A stretch of 6,084 nt of DNA, taken from positions 1 through 6,084 of the forward strand of contig JAISQH010000075.1 of NCBI GenBank assembly GCA_031274385.1, written 5' to 3'. This document shows positions 1 to 5,643 of the stretch, piece after piece (position 1 is the first letter of the stretch; every line of letters begins with the position of its first letter). Made by a program: the position numbers and the translations under genes. The notes beneath the pieces were generated by a model, which was given only the letters and a program-made list of their open reading frames with translations, did not search any database and was not told where the DNA came from. This DNA comes from Planctomycetaceae bacterium (GTDB taxonomy: Bacteria; Planctomycetota; Planctomycetia; Pirellulales; Thermoguttaceae).

Positions 1-587
1 AAGCCTTTTTCGTTCGTCCAAATCCACGCGGCTCCGTCCAACGATAACTTTGATTTTTCGTTCTCTTTTTCCTCCAACGAAACCTCGTCAAGACCAATCC
101 ATTTCGCTTGCCATTGAGACGGTTCAAAAATTCCGGTACTAAATGTTGCAACAACCGGAAGCGACGGCTTATTCTGCTTGTCCCAAACGGTCAATGTCCA
201 TGTATATTCGGATTTTGGTTGGAGCGGTTTTCCAACATACTCAACCAACACAGCATTTCGGGCAACTTTGCCGGAATCCCAAACGGCTTCAACCGGTTTG
301 GAAAGAGTTGGGGTTGTCCGTTCCGTTCGATAGACAACGATTTTGTACGCTGATTGCGTTTGGGCGTTGTGGGGCGATTTCAATTTCCATGAAAATCGCG
401 GCTTGAGTTCGTCAATCCCTTTAGGTTCCGATAAAAATTCCAAACGCAAATCGTAAGGTTCGACATTACCCTCAGCGGCAGAAACACCGGAAACAATCAA
501 CTCCGGCTCATTTTCAATCGCGTTACCCTTAGCAAAACAAACAGTCAAAGACAACCAAACTAACAGCATAATCAACATTCGATACAT
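1..587 (-). CDS. GH78 alpha-L-rhamnosidase, N-terminal part (gene continues beyond the left edge)
   Basis: Only the first 195 codons are present. The family removes terminal alpha-L-rhamnose from polysaccharides and glycosides; the (alpha/alpha)6 catalytic barrel lies outside the window. Visible: a Sec-type signal peptide (residues 1-19, hydrophobic LIMLLVWLSLTV, likely cut after CFA), then the Ig-like N-terminal module of bacterial rhamnosidases. Its hallmarks are LRLEFLSEPKGID and PRFSW (47-67), AYKIVVY (80-86), VWDSGKV (102-108), KPLQPKSEYTWTLTVWD (120-136) and WQAKWIG (159-165). AAWIW (186-190) begins the next beta domain. The ATG at 585-587 is preceded by GAGGA eight nt upstream, which fixes the start. 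The signal peptide implies a periplasmic or exported enzyme. It has its own promoter and is separated from the upstream DUF4159 gene by a terminator. Family assignment rests on recalled motif order; exact substrate is unknown. Overlapping plus-strand ORFs at 108-406 are shadows. Confidence 0.82.
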   Translation of the reverse strand, partial: MYRMLIMLLVWLSLTVCFAKGNAIENEPELIVSGVSAAEGNVEPYDLRLEFLSEPKGIDELKPRFSWKLKSPHNAQTQSAYKIVVYRTERTTPTLSKPVEAVWDSGKVARNAVLVEYVGKPLQPKSEYTWTLTVWDKQNKPSLPVVATFSTGIFEPSQWQAKWIGLDEVSLEEKENEKSKLSLDGAAWIWTNEKG

Positions 588-634
588 AATCGTGTTCCTC
601 GTAAAAAGATGGTGAACAGAATGAATTTCATTGT

Positions 635-664
635 ATTGTAAACGATTTTCTATGTCCGATTCAA
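635..664 (-). promoter_or_regulatory. Putative sigma70-type promoter of the rhamnosidase gene
   Basis: On the minus strand, TTGAAT (659-664) and TACAAT (635-640) are separated by 18 nt. The -10 matches five of six consensus bases and the -35 four of six. Transcription would start near 628, giving a leader of about 40 nt that includes the GAGGA ribosome site at 596-600. Predicted by eye in AT-rich DNA. Confidence 0.4.
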
Positions 665-670
665 GATGCT

Positions 671-684
671 GGAAAAATTTTTCC
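671..684. repeat. 14-bp perfect palindrome upstream of the rhamnosidase promoter
   Basis: GGAAAAATTTTTCC is a perfect dyad lying just upstream of the proposed -35 box (659-664). Its position would suit an activator or repressor site for the rhamnosidase gene, but a short A/T-rich palindrome can arise by chance. Confidence 0.3.
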
Positions 685-807
685 ACAGAACATACAGAAT
701 GACATACTGAAGACGGTTTAAATTTGGGCAGTTTGGAGAATTGCCCCAAAGACGATTTTCACCGCGAAAGGCACGGAAAAATACGTGGCAACAACGCAGA
801 TAAAACG

Positions 808-841
808 AAAAAAACCGGAGATTTTTGTCTCCGGTTTTTTT
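808..841 (-). terminator. Rho-independent terminator after the DUF4159 gene
   Basis: Seven A, CCGGAGA (815-821), a six-nt loop, TCTCCGG (828-834) and seven T form a 14-bp perfect stem. It begins 16 nt past the stop codon of the minus-strand DUF4159 gene and ends in a U run when read on that strand. The A and T tracts are symmetric, so it could also stop plus-strand transcription. It separates the DUF4159 and rhamnosidase transcription units. Confidence 0.9.
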
Positions 842-857
842 GATACGTTTGATTTGA

Positions 858-2462
858 TTAGTGAGTTACGGCATAGACAAGGATATTGGTTCCGATTTCG
901 AGGGCGGAACGATCTTTGAGACCGTAGGCGTAGGCGTGCGGGAATTGTTCCCAACCGTTGCCAAGATCAAACCGGCTGTAAATCACTCCGGGTTTGCCTT
1001 CAAACATAATCGCTTCCAATTCAGGATGTTCCAATTGACCAAAATCTTCGTAAGTACGCGGCGTGTAATCCGCTTTTGTAATGGTGAACTGGCTGTTGTA
1101 AAGCGGATGATCAAAAGGAATCGGTTCCAATGCCTGATCAGGAAACGCCCTGCGAATTTCACGGCGGAACGACGAATCAAATGAACTTCGACCGCAACAA
1201 GCATCCGCCAGAAAAATTCCGCCCGCCTTAACAAACTGCCGAAGCCGGACAAGCTCCTCGTCAGACCAAACAAAATCCCGATGACCGGTCATGTACCACA
1301 ATGGATACGTCAACGCCGCCGGGTCTTTCATCTGAACATTCTGCCGTTTAAATTTGACTTCCATCGTCGAATTTTCCTTGACGAACTTCATCAGGTTGTG
1401 AACCGCGTCAGGATCAGGATCCCAATCGCCTTCATGGACAATCTGAGCAAAAACAAAATCGTCACGGCTTGGCGCGCCTTCTTCGTGATAAATTTTCGAT
1501 GTGCTCAAAAACCGTCCCAATTGGAATGTTCCGAGCATGTAGGTCACGATATTCGCTCCGACTTGCCGGGCTAAATCAATTGTCATACGGGTTCCGCGAT
1601 CATGTTCGTGACCATCCCAACCGCATGTCATATCCGCAGTTGAAAAAATAACCGCGTCACGGCAACCGATTTCAATTGATTCAAGACTTGGTTCGGCGGA
1701 ATATTCGGTTCCGTCTCCTTTTTTATAGTTGAACTGCTGATTCAACTTGTAATACGAAGCAAAAACCGGATTGTCCGGCAACATTTTCCGCATGGGACGT
1801 TGCGGAAAAATCAGGCTCATTTCTTTTCGGAACGATTCGGTAAAATCTTTCCAGCCGCAACAGGCGTCCGCAATAATGGTTCCGCCGTCAAGAACATATT
1901 GGGCAAGTTTTTCCCGTGTTTCGTCGGTCAATTCAAATCGGTTGTGACCGGCAATAAGCAACGCAGGCAATTCGCGGGGGTCGTAAGAAAACGACCCTAC
2001 TTCAGATTCAACACCGCGATAATTGATACCAAGTTTGGAATTTGTCCAATCGAGCAACGTTTTGACATCGGCGGGATCGGTCATCCAGTCCCGATACATG
2101 GTTTGTTTTCCGTCTTTAACGAGGAATCGGGGAGCACCGAGTGCTAATTTTCCGATTAACGATGGCGGACTTGGCGGACGTTTTTTTTCACTTCGGCGAA
2201 GCGGTGTTACGGGAAGCGGAAGCGGTGCGAAACCTTCGCCGCCGGTTTGAGTTGCGTTAACGGCTTTTGGGGGAGGACCACAATCAATCGGACCTGAATT
2301 TTCCTCTTCAGCAAACACAACACCGGAAATAAGATCAGGTGCAACAGTACCTCCGGCAGTCGAAACACCAACTGCTGCGGTAACATGACCAATTTTTTCC
2401 AAAAAATTCCGCCGCGAACGGCGAACATCCTCTCGGTTCGATTTTAATTGGGACGATTTCAT
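858..2462 (-). CDS. Tat-exported protein with two tandem DUF4159-like domains
   Basis: A 534-aa protein of unknown function. Residues 16-40 carry a twin-arginine signal (SRRNFLEKIG followed by an Ala/Val/Gly-rich stretch), so export of a folded protein is predicted. A Pro-rich linker (about 60-102) leads into two homologous halves. Half A (about 105-312) has LLIAGHNRFELTDE (168-181), GGTIIADACCG (193-203), a following FTESFRKEM and a late VIFSTADMTCGW (271-281). Half B (about 335-534) has LWYMTGHRDFVWSDEE (388-403), GGIFLADACCG (414-424), FDSSFRREI and VIYSRFDLGNGW (493-504). The two DACCG motifs are 221 residues apart. This pattern fits DUF4159, a domain common in planctomycete proteins with no established biochemical role; paired cysteines could bind metal or form disulfides (inference). 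The ATG at 2460-2462 follows AGGAG with eight nt spacing. Monocistronic: own promoter upstream, strong terminator downstream. Domain name is from memory of the fold pattern. Confidence 0.85.
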   Translation of the reverse strand: MKSSQLKSNREDVRRSRRNFLEKIGHVTAAVGVSTAGGTVAPDLISGVVFAEEENSGPIDCGPPPKAVNATQTGGEGFAPLPLPVTPLRRSEKKRPPSPPSLIGKLALGAPRFLVKDGKQTMYRDWMTDPADVKTLLDWTNSKLGINYRGVESEVGSFSYDPRELPALLIAGHNRFELTDETREKLAQYVLDGGTIIADACCGWKDFTESFRKEMSLIFPQRPMRKMLPDNPVFASYYKLNQQFNYKKGDGTEYSAEPSLESIEIGCRDAVIFSTADMTCGWDGHEHDRGTRMTIDLARQVGANIVTYMLGTFQLGRFLSTSKIYHEEGAPSRDDFVFAQIVHEGDWDPDPDAVHNLMKFVKENSTMEVKFKRQNVQMKDPAALTYPLWYMTGHRDFVWSDEELVRLRQFVKAGGIFLADACCGRSSFDSSFRREIRRAFPDQALEPIPFDHPLYNSQFTITKADYTPRTYEDFGQLEHPELEAIMFEGKPGVIYSRFDLGNGWEQFPHAYAYGLKDRSALEIGTNILVYAVTH

Positions 2463-2547
2463 AGATTCGGCTCCTAAATAAAGCTTATTTGGAAAAAGTG
2501 ACCAAAACAGCCAATTCGATCAAAACACTCAAACACAACATCAATTA

Positions 2548-2576
2548 ATATTATCAGTTTTTTTTTAACATTTCAA
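2548..2576 (-). promoter_or_regulatory. Putative promoter of the DUF4159 gene
   Basis: On the minus strand, TTGAAA (2571-2576, five of six consensus) is followed after exactly 17 nt by TAATAT (2548-2553). Transcription would start near 2541 and give a leader of about 80 nt ending with AGGAG (2471-2475). The spacer includes nine consecutive A, so intrinsic curvature may contribute. Chance matches are common in such AT-rich DNA. Confidence 0.4.
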
Positions 2577-2601
2577 GAGAAATTTCACTAATCCGAAACA
2601 A

Positions 2602-2629
2602 TTTACAAAATTTTTAAAAATTTTGTAAA
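2602..2629. repeat. 28-bp perfect palindrome upstream of the DUF4159 promoter
   Basis: TTTACAAAATTTTT is followed directly by its exact reverse complement with no spacer. It lies 25 bp upstream of the proposed -35 box. It could be an operator; as a hairpin in RNA it lacks GC pairs except one, so a terminator role is unlikely. Confidence 0.55.
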
Positions 2630-2686
2630 AAATTTCAAAATATCTTCAAAATTCCAAAAAAAACATGAAAAACACGAAATGTCACG

Positions 2687-2720
2687 GTCTATTTTCCTTT
2701 GCGTGCAAAGACGCAAAGGA
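2687..2720 (+). repeat. Shortened third copy of the inverted-repeat arm, with a 10-bp hairpin
   Basis: GTCTATTTT (2687-2695) and GCAAAGACGCAAAG (2705-2718) both occur in the two long arms (the 14-mer at 2957-2970 on minus and 6004-6017 on plus), in the same relative order and in the orientation of the right arm. The middle is shorter. TCCTTTGCGT (2695-2704), a six-nt loop and ACGCAAAGGA (2711-2720) form a perfect 10-bp stem. This marks the arm as a member of a dispersed intergenic repeat family. Confidence 0.6.
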
Positions 2721-2792
2721 TCAAAAAAATCAAACGAGCCTCTTTATCGTATCCGGTTATCAATTTCATTGTAGCGATTTTTCCGTTTTAGA

Positions 2793-2892
2793 GGACTTCT
2801 AAAAATGAGGATTCTACCACGAAAAACACGAAATTTCACAAAAAAATGAAACAAATTGATTTATAATTTTTTATAACATGAAGTTATAACAA
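2793..2892 (+). repeat. Direct repeat, left copy
   Basis: This 100-nt unit matches 5548-5643 in the same orientation but is clearly diverged. Shared anchors in order are ACTTCTAAAAA, ACCACGAAA, CACGAAATTTCAC, TTATAA and AAGTTATAACAA. The 3' end holds a hairpin, TTATAAC (2871-2877) with GTTATAA (2883-2889). The unit abuts the left inverted-repeat arm directly. The CACGAAA core resembles widely dispersed intergenic motifs in environmental genomes. Confidence 0.65.
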
Positions 2893-3003
2893 TCTTCCTT
2901 GAGTAAAATAATGAACACGGTCAAAAACAGAACAAGTTAAAACTAAACTTGAAATTCTTTGCGTCTTTGCGAGCAATCCTCAAAAAACAAAATAGACAGT
3001 TAC
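2893..3003 (+). repeat. Long inverted repeat, left arm (111 nt)
   Basis: Aligns with the reverse complement of 5971-6084 with eight substitutions and one 3-nt gap, about 93% identity. It begins TCTTCCTTGAGTAAAATA and ends AGACAGTTAC at its inner border. Similarity stops sharply after GTTAC (2999-3003), where a HEAT-like reading frame on the minus strand begins. No ORF of its own is convincing. Confidence 0.9.
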
Positions 3004-3004
3004 T

Positions 3005-3157
3005 CTCCGCGTCGCCGTCTTTACCGTAACGCCCCACAGATTCCGCCGCCGTAATACGGACGAAAATGCCTGAGTCATTGAGACATTCCAGAAGATTCGG
3101 TTTCCAAAAATCAAACAGTGCCGCTGTTCTTTCGATTTGGTCTTGGATCCGAACGCA
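3005..3157 (-). pseudogene. Truncated HEAT-repeat remnant, possibly from the C-terminus of a sulfatase-type protein
   Basis: A 51-codon open stretch on the minus strand, directly after an in-frame TAA, with no start codon. It reads ERTAALFDF, then PNLLECLNDSG, then IFVRITAAESVGRYGKDGD. The last part fits a HEAT-type helix pair (VRxxAAExxGRxG). Similar segments are known to me in C-terminal regions of planctomycete arylsulfatases, which is why that origin is suggested; this is a weak assignment. The frame loses family character exactly at 3004, where the left inverted-repeat arm starts, so the gene looks cut by a repeat insertion or rearrangement. The 148-aa frame spanning 2980-3426 on the same strand is in another phase and has no recognisable features. 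Confidence 0.4.
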
Positions 3158-3286
3158 TTAATAGTAAATGAAACGATTTTACTGCGTGAAAGCCAATATC
3201 TTGTCTCAATCCATAATAATTTTCCTCCCATGTGTGGAATTCTGTAATATACTGTATCCATATTTACTTTCAACAAACAAAGAATT

Positions 3287-3421
3287 ATGTCCGAACCTAC
3301 AACCCACCCTTCTCCAGTCACACCGTCTCCCGTCGAGACGAATCTACTCTTGAGTGATTCACAAATGGAGTTTGCCGGTTTTCTCGGCAACTTGTTGCCG
3401 AAAGTTGGATCGAGGAATTGA
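3287..3421 (+). CDS. Small hypothetical ORF upstream of the recombinase, probably frameshifted
   Basis: It encodes 44 aa: a Thr/Pro-rich start (MSEPTTHPSPVTPSP) followed by a helix-like segment, LSDSQMEFAGFLGNLLPK, and then an early stop. Shifting to the -1 frame after the AAA codon at 3401-3403 continues the helix as W-IEELNHRNQDK and stays open to a TGA at 3469-3471, giving about 61 aa. A tail of the type LGxLLxxxW(I/L)EE reads more naturally than the GSRN end, so a one-base loss (or sequencing error) near 3401-3406 is likely. No strong ribosome site precedes the ATG (only AAAGAAT), and the promoter is unclear (TATACT at 3248 without a good -35). Function unknown; position before the recombinase suggests it belongs to the same module. 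Confidence 0.45.
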   Translation: MSEPTTHPSPVTPSPVETNLLLSDSQMEFAGFLGNLLPKVGSRN

Positions 3422-3535
3422 ATCACCGGAATCAGGACAAATCAGACTATTCATGTACGTTTGATTCCTGAAAAAAAGTTTTTTCCGTCATCTCTTGAAG
3501 AAAACGAGTTGCCTTGTACTGTCTGTCGTTTCTTG

Positions 3536-3568
3536 TATTTTGTTTCAAAATATATTTGAAACAAAATA
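3536..3568. repeat. 33-bp palindrome, likely operator of the recombinase promoter
   Basis: TATTTTGTTTCAAA (3536-3549) and its exact reverse complement (3555-3568) flank a 5-nt centre, ATATA. The right arm contains the proposed -35 box TTGAAA (3556-3561). Its perfect 14-bp arms exceed chance expectation even in AT-rich DNA. A dimeric repressor site is the simplest reading; a recombinase binding site is an alternative. Confidence 0.65.
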
Positions 3569-3584
3569 TAGTATTTACTATAGA
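3556..3584 (+). promoter_or_regulatory. Putative recombinase promoter embedded in palindromes
   Basis: TTGAAA (3556-3561) and TATAGA (3579-3584) are 17 nt apart. Transcription would start near 3591, about 22 nt before the chosen ATG and upstream of its ribosome site. The -35 lies in the 33-bp palindrome and most of the -10 lies in a second one, which implies tight control. Confidence 0.5.
3567..3582. repeat. Second palindrome covering the spacer and -10 box
   Basis: TATAGTA (3567-3573), TT, TACTATA (3576-3582) form a perfect dyad that overlaps the end of the 33-bp palindrome by two bases. Bound protein here would block RNA polymerase directly. Confidence 0.5.
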
Positions 3585-3603
3585 AGTTATCCAACAACAA
3601 ACA

Positions 3604-3607
3604 AGGA
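3604..3607 (+). promoter_or_regulatory. Ribosome binding site that decides the recombinase start
   Basis: AGGA within CAAGGAAAACT lies five nt before the ATG at 3613-3615. The longer frame from 3514 would add 33 residues encoded through the promoter palindromes and has no ribosome site, so 3613 is preferred. Confidence 0.6.
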
Positions 3608-3612
3608 AAACT

Positions 3613-5352
3613 ATGATTTGCCAAAACATGTTACAAGGTTGCGCAGCTGTTTACGCACGATATTCCTCTGACCTTCAGGACAATTCCAGTATTGACGGTC
3701 AAATTCGTAAAGCACGGGATTGGGCTGAAAAGAACGGGTTTATCATCCATGAGCAACTTCGTTTTATTGATGAAGCAATTTCCGGTACAAAAGATCGGCG
3801 TCCCGGTTTGGATCAGATGCTTGCTGCAGCCGAACGCGGTGAGTTCGATCTCCTGATCGTTGAAAGTCTAAGCCGGTTGGCACGAAGCCATGTCTATGCT
3901 TCAACTGTGATGATGAAGTTAGTTTATGTGCTAAAAATACGTATCGTCGGTATTGACGACGGTTGCGATACGAACAACTCCAATTGGGAATTACTTGCCG
4001 GTATCAAAAATATCTTAAACGAACAATTTATCCGCGATCTCGGCAAAATGGTACGGCGCGGTCATATCGAAAACCTGATGCAAGGTTTTTCCGCTGGCGA
4101 TTTATGTTTCGGTTATAAATCCGAACCGGTTCAGGAAAATCGTATTCGGAGACGGAATCAAACTGCCAAAAAACGTTACGTTATTGACGAAGAAAAAGCA
4201 AGATGGGTCAGGAAGATTTTCGATTGGTTTGTGAACGAAAAACGGTCGCTTCAATGGATTGCGAAAAAACTCACCCAACTTAAAGTTCCAAAAGATAATC
4301 GCGCAACAACATCGTCATGGAACCATTGTATTGTGCAGCGTATTTTATCGAACAAAAAATATCTCGGCGTTTGGGCGTGGGGGCAGAAACGTACCGAGCG
4401 GAATCCGATTACCGGAAAAATCCGTTGCGTAAAATGTTCGCCGGAGGAAGTCAAATCTTATACTCGGCTACTTCCCGAACTCCGTTTGATTGGCGACTCG
4501 CTTTTTACCCAAGCCCAAGCCTTGCTTGAAGAGAGAAAAATAACACAGTTCGGGAAAAATAGGGGACTTAAACAAAATATTTCATGCTCGCCAAAATACC
4601 TCTTGTCAGGATTGGTAAAATGCGGAATTTGTGGCAAATCGTTTTATATCGGAGGTCGAAATAGACAGTATATATACTGTCAAAATCACCGAAGCGGCGG
4701 AGATTGCGAAAACGGAACACAATTGCCGCGATTGTTGGCGGAGAAATTGATTTTGCAGCAGGTTACGCAAAAAATCCTGACCAATAACCGGTGGATTGAC
4801 GCAATCCACAATGCAATCAAGGATTCCATTCTGAAAAATTATAACGTCGTTTTAGGAAAAATAAAATGTAAAGAGCGTGCAGTCATTGAGTTACGTCAAA
4901 AGATTGATCGGCTTCTCGACCAGATTGAAGACGCCGTTCCCATCCCGGAATTGCGGCAACGTCTCGAAATACGAACCGAAGAATTAAATCAGGCGGAAAT
5001 TGAATTGCAAGAACTTCGCAGCCGGAGCGGTAAAACAATGCCAGTTCCTAATCGCGACTGGGTTTTGGGAAAACTAAGTAATTTGGAGAAAGTGATTACT
5101 GGGGCAATGCCGTCCGCAAATATCGCATTGAAAAAGTTGCTGGATACTCCGATTACGGTTGTTCCGATCAAAATTCCTGAAAAAAAACGATGTTTTTTGC
5201 GGGGAACAATCCGTTTTCGGGCTGGAAAAATCGCCGCAACCTTAACCGGAAACGAACTGGAATCCGAAAATGATTTTGTTGAGGAAATCGTAATTGATTT
5301 TAAGAAAACGACTTACCGCGATAAACAGCGTCAAAAAGTAGTCGATCTTTAA
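3613..5352 (+). CDS. Large serine recombinase (site-specific integrase/resolvase)
   Basis: A 579-aa cytoplasmic DNA recombinase. It cuts both strands through a 5'-phosphoserine link and rotates subunits to exchange DNA. Resolvase-type catalytic domain (about 11-150): AAVYARYSSDLQ with Arg16 and nucleophile Ser18, DEAISGT (53-59), and SLSRLAR with Arg88 and Arg91. Recombinase domain (about 160-310): GDLCFGY (162-168), then WVRKIFDWFVNEKRSLQWIA and RILSNKKYLGVWAWG (243-257). A zinc ribbon follows, CGIC (337-340) with Cys356 and Cys365, then a coiled coil (about 407-470) used by large serine integrases to control direction. All catalytic residues are present, so activity is plausible. The frame also opens from 3514, but those residues overlap the promoter palindromes. 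The protein ends shortly before a separate HTH ORF, whereas relatives I recall often carry a C-terminal HTH themselves. Target sites are unknown. Confidence 0.93.
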   Translation: MICQNMLQGCAAVYARYSSDLQDNSSIDGQIRKARDWAEKNGFIIHEQLRFIDEAISGTKDRRPGLDQMLAAAERGEFDLLIVESLSRLARSHVYASTVMMKLVYVLKIRIVGIDDGCDTNNSNWELLAGIKNILNEQFIRDLGKMVRRGHIENLMQGFSAGDLCFGYKSEPVQENRIRRRNQTAKKRYVIDEEKARWVRKIFDWFVNEKRSLQWIAKKLTQLKVPKDNRATTSSWNHCIVQRILSNKKYLGVWAWGQKRTERNPITGKIRCVKCSPEEVKSYTRLLPELRLIGDSLFTQAQALLEERKITQFGKNRGLKQNISCSPKYLLSGLVKCGICGKSFYIGGRNRQYIYCQNHRSGGDCENGTQLPRLLAEKLILQQVTQKILTNNRWIDAIHNAIKDSILKNYNVVLGKIKCKERAVIELRQKIDRLLDQIEDAVPIPELRQRLEIRTEELNQAEIELQELRSRSGKTMPVPNRDWVLGKLSNLEKVITGAMPSANIALKKLLDTPITVVPIKIPEKKRCFLRGTIRFRAGKIAATLTGNELESENDFVEEIVIDFKKTTYRDKQRQKVVDL

Positions 5353-5363
5353 AAAAGAGAAGG

Positions 5364-5546
5364 ATGGCAATTAAAAAGATTAGTGAAATTATCGGGATTT
5401 CAGTAAATTACGTTTCCCGATTAATTAAGAAGACCACCGACTCAAGGGCGAACCGGTTCCTGATTTTCGCGCGTCGAACCGCTTTGGAAAAAATCCGAAT
5501 AAAACGGGAACTTAATATCGGAAAATCCGCCACAGATAAAACCTAA
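5364..5546 (+). CDS. Small helix-turn-helix protein, or detached C-terminus of the recombinase
   Basis: A 60-aa basic ORF beginning 11 nt after the recombinase stop, with GAGAAGG abutting the ATG; this spacing is too short for a normal Shine-Dalgarno, so translation may depend on coupling. Residues 6-22 (ISEIIGISVNYVSRLIK) fit a helix-turn-helix with the turn at GIS. The rest is rich in Arg and Lys. Two readings are possible. It may be a co-transcribed regulator that binds the palindromes upstream of the recombinase. Or it may be the HTH tail of the recombinase, thrown into another frame: the frame stays open upstream of the ATG and reads SRSLKKRR across the recombinase stop, much like the linker before the HTH in related proteins. 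Partner and function are not known. Confidence 0.5.
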   Translation: MAIKKISEIIGISVNYVSRLIKKTTDSRANRFLIFARRTALEKIRIKRELNIGKSATDKT

Positions 5547-5547
5547 A

Positions 5548-5643
5548 GGAACTTCTAAAAACCGAGGCTAACCACGAAACACACGAAATTTCACGAAAAA
5601 TACAATTACTGTAAATCGTTTATAATAAAAAAGTTATAACAAA
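5548..5643 (+). repeat. Direct repeat, right copy
   Basis: Diverged copy of 2793-2892, in the same orientation, beginning two bases after the HTH stop codon. The most conserved block is ACCACGAAACACACGAAA (5571-5588) through TTTCAC (5589-5594). TTATAA (5620-5625) and TTATAA (5634-5639) keep the hairpin of the left copy, which could act as a weak transcription stop for the recombinase unit. After 5643 the similarity to the left locus ends. Confidence 0.65.

Larger units (their letters stand above)
2463..3004. other. Gene-free AT-rich spacer rich in repeats
   Basis: No credible coding frame is seen. The stretch holds the DUF4159 promoter, a 28-bp palindrome, a hairpin that is part of a short third copy of the flanking repeat (2687-2720), a CACGAAA-type motif (2665-2685), the left direct-repeat copy (2793-2892) and the left inverted-repeat arm (2893-3003). 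A/T homopolymer runs dominate between 2550 and 2670. It behaves like a landing zone for dispersed intergenic repeats. Confidence 0.7.

Noticed and set aside
108..406. Two plus-strand ORFs of 81 and 87 aa
   Set aside because: They lie opposite the rhamnosidase frame, which has clear family motifs and a ribosome site; they are shadows.
726..746. GGGCA/TGCCC hairpin as a second terminator
   Set aside because: Short stem with an 11-nt loop and no strong U run; the nearby 14-bp hairpin explains termination.
718..954. 78-aa minus-strand ORF overlapping the end of the DUF4159 gene
   Set aside because: It runs through the terminator hairpin and overlaps the real gene in another phase.
2665..2892. 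CRISPR-like array from repeated CACGAAA motifs
   Set aside because: Repeats are few, diverged and irregularly spaced, with no uniform spacers or cas genes.
2980..3426. 148-aa ORF on the minus strand
   Set aside because: Its product shows no motif, it crosses the repeat arm border, and it overlaps better-supported frames on both strands (HEAT remnant and small ORF).
3514..3612. 33-residue N-terminal extension of the recombinase
   Set aside because: It is encoded by the palindromes and promoter, has no ribosome site, and precedes the normal family start.
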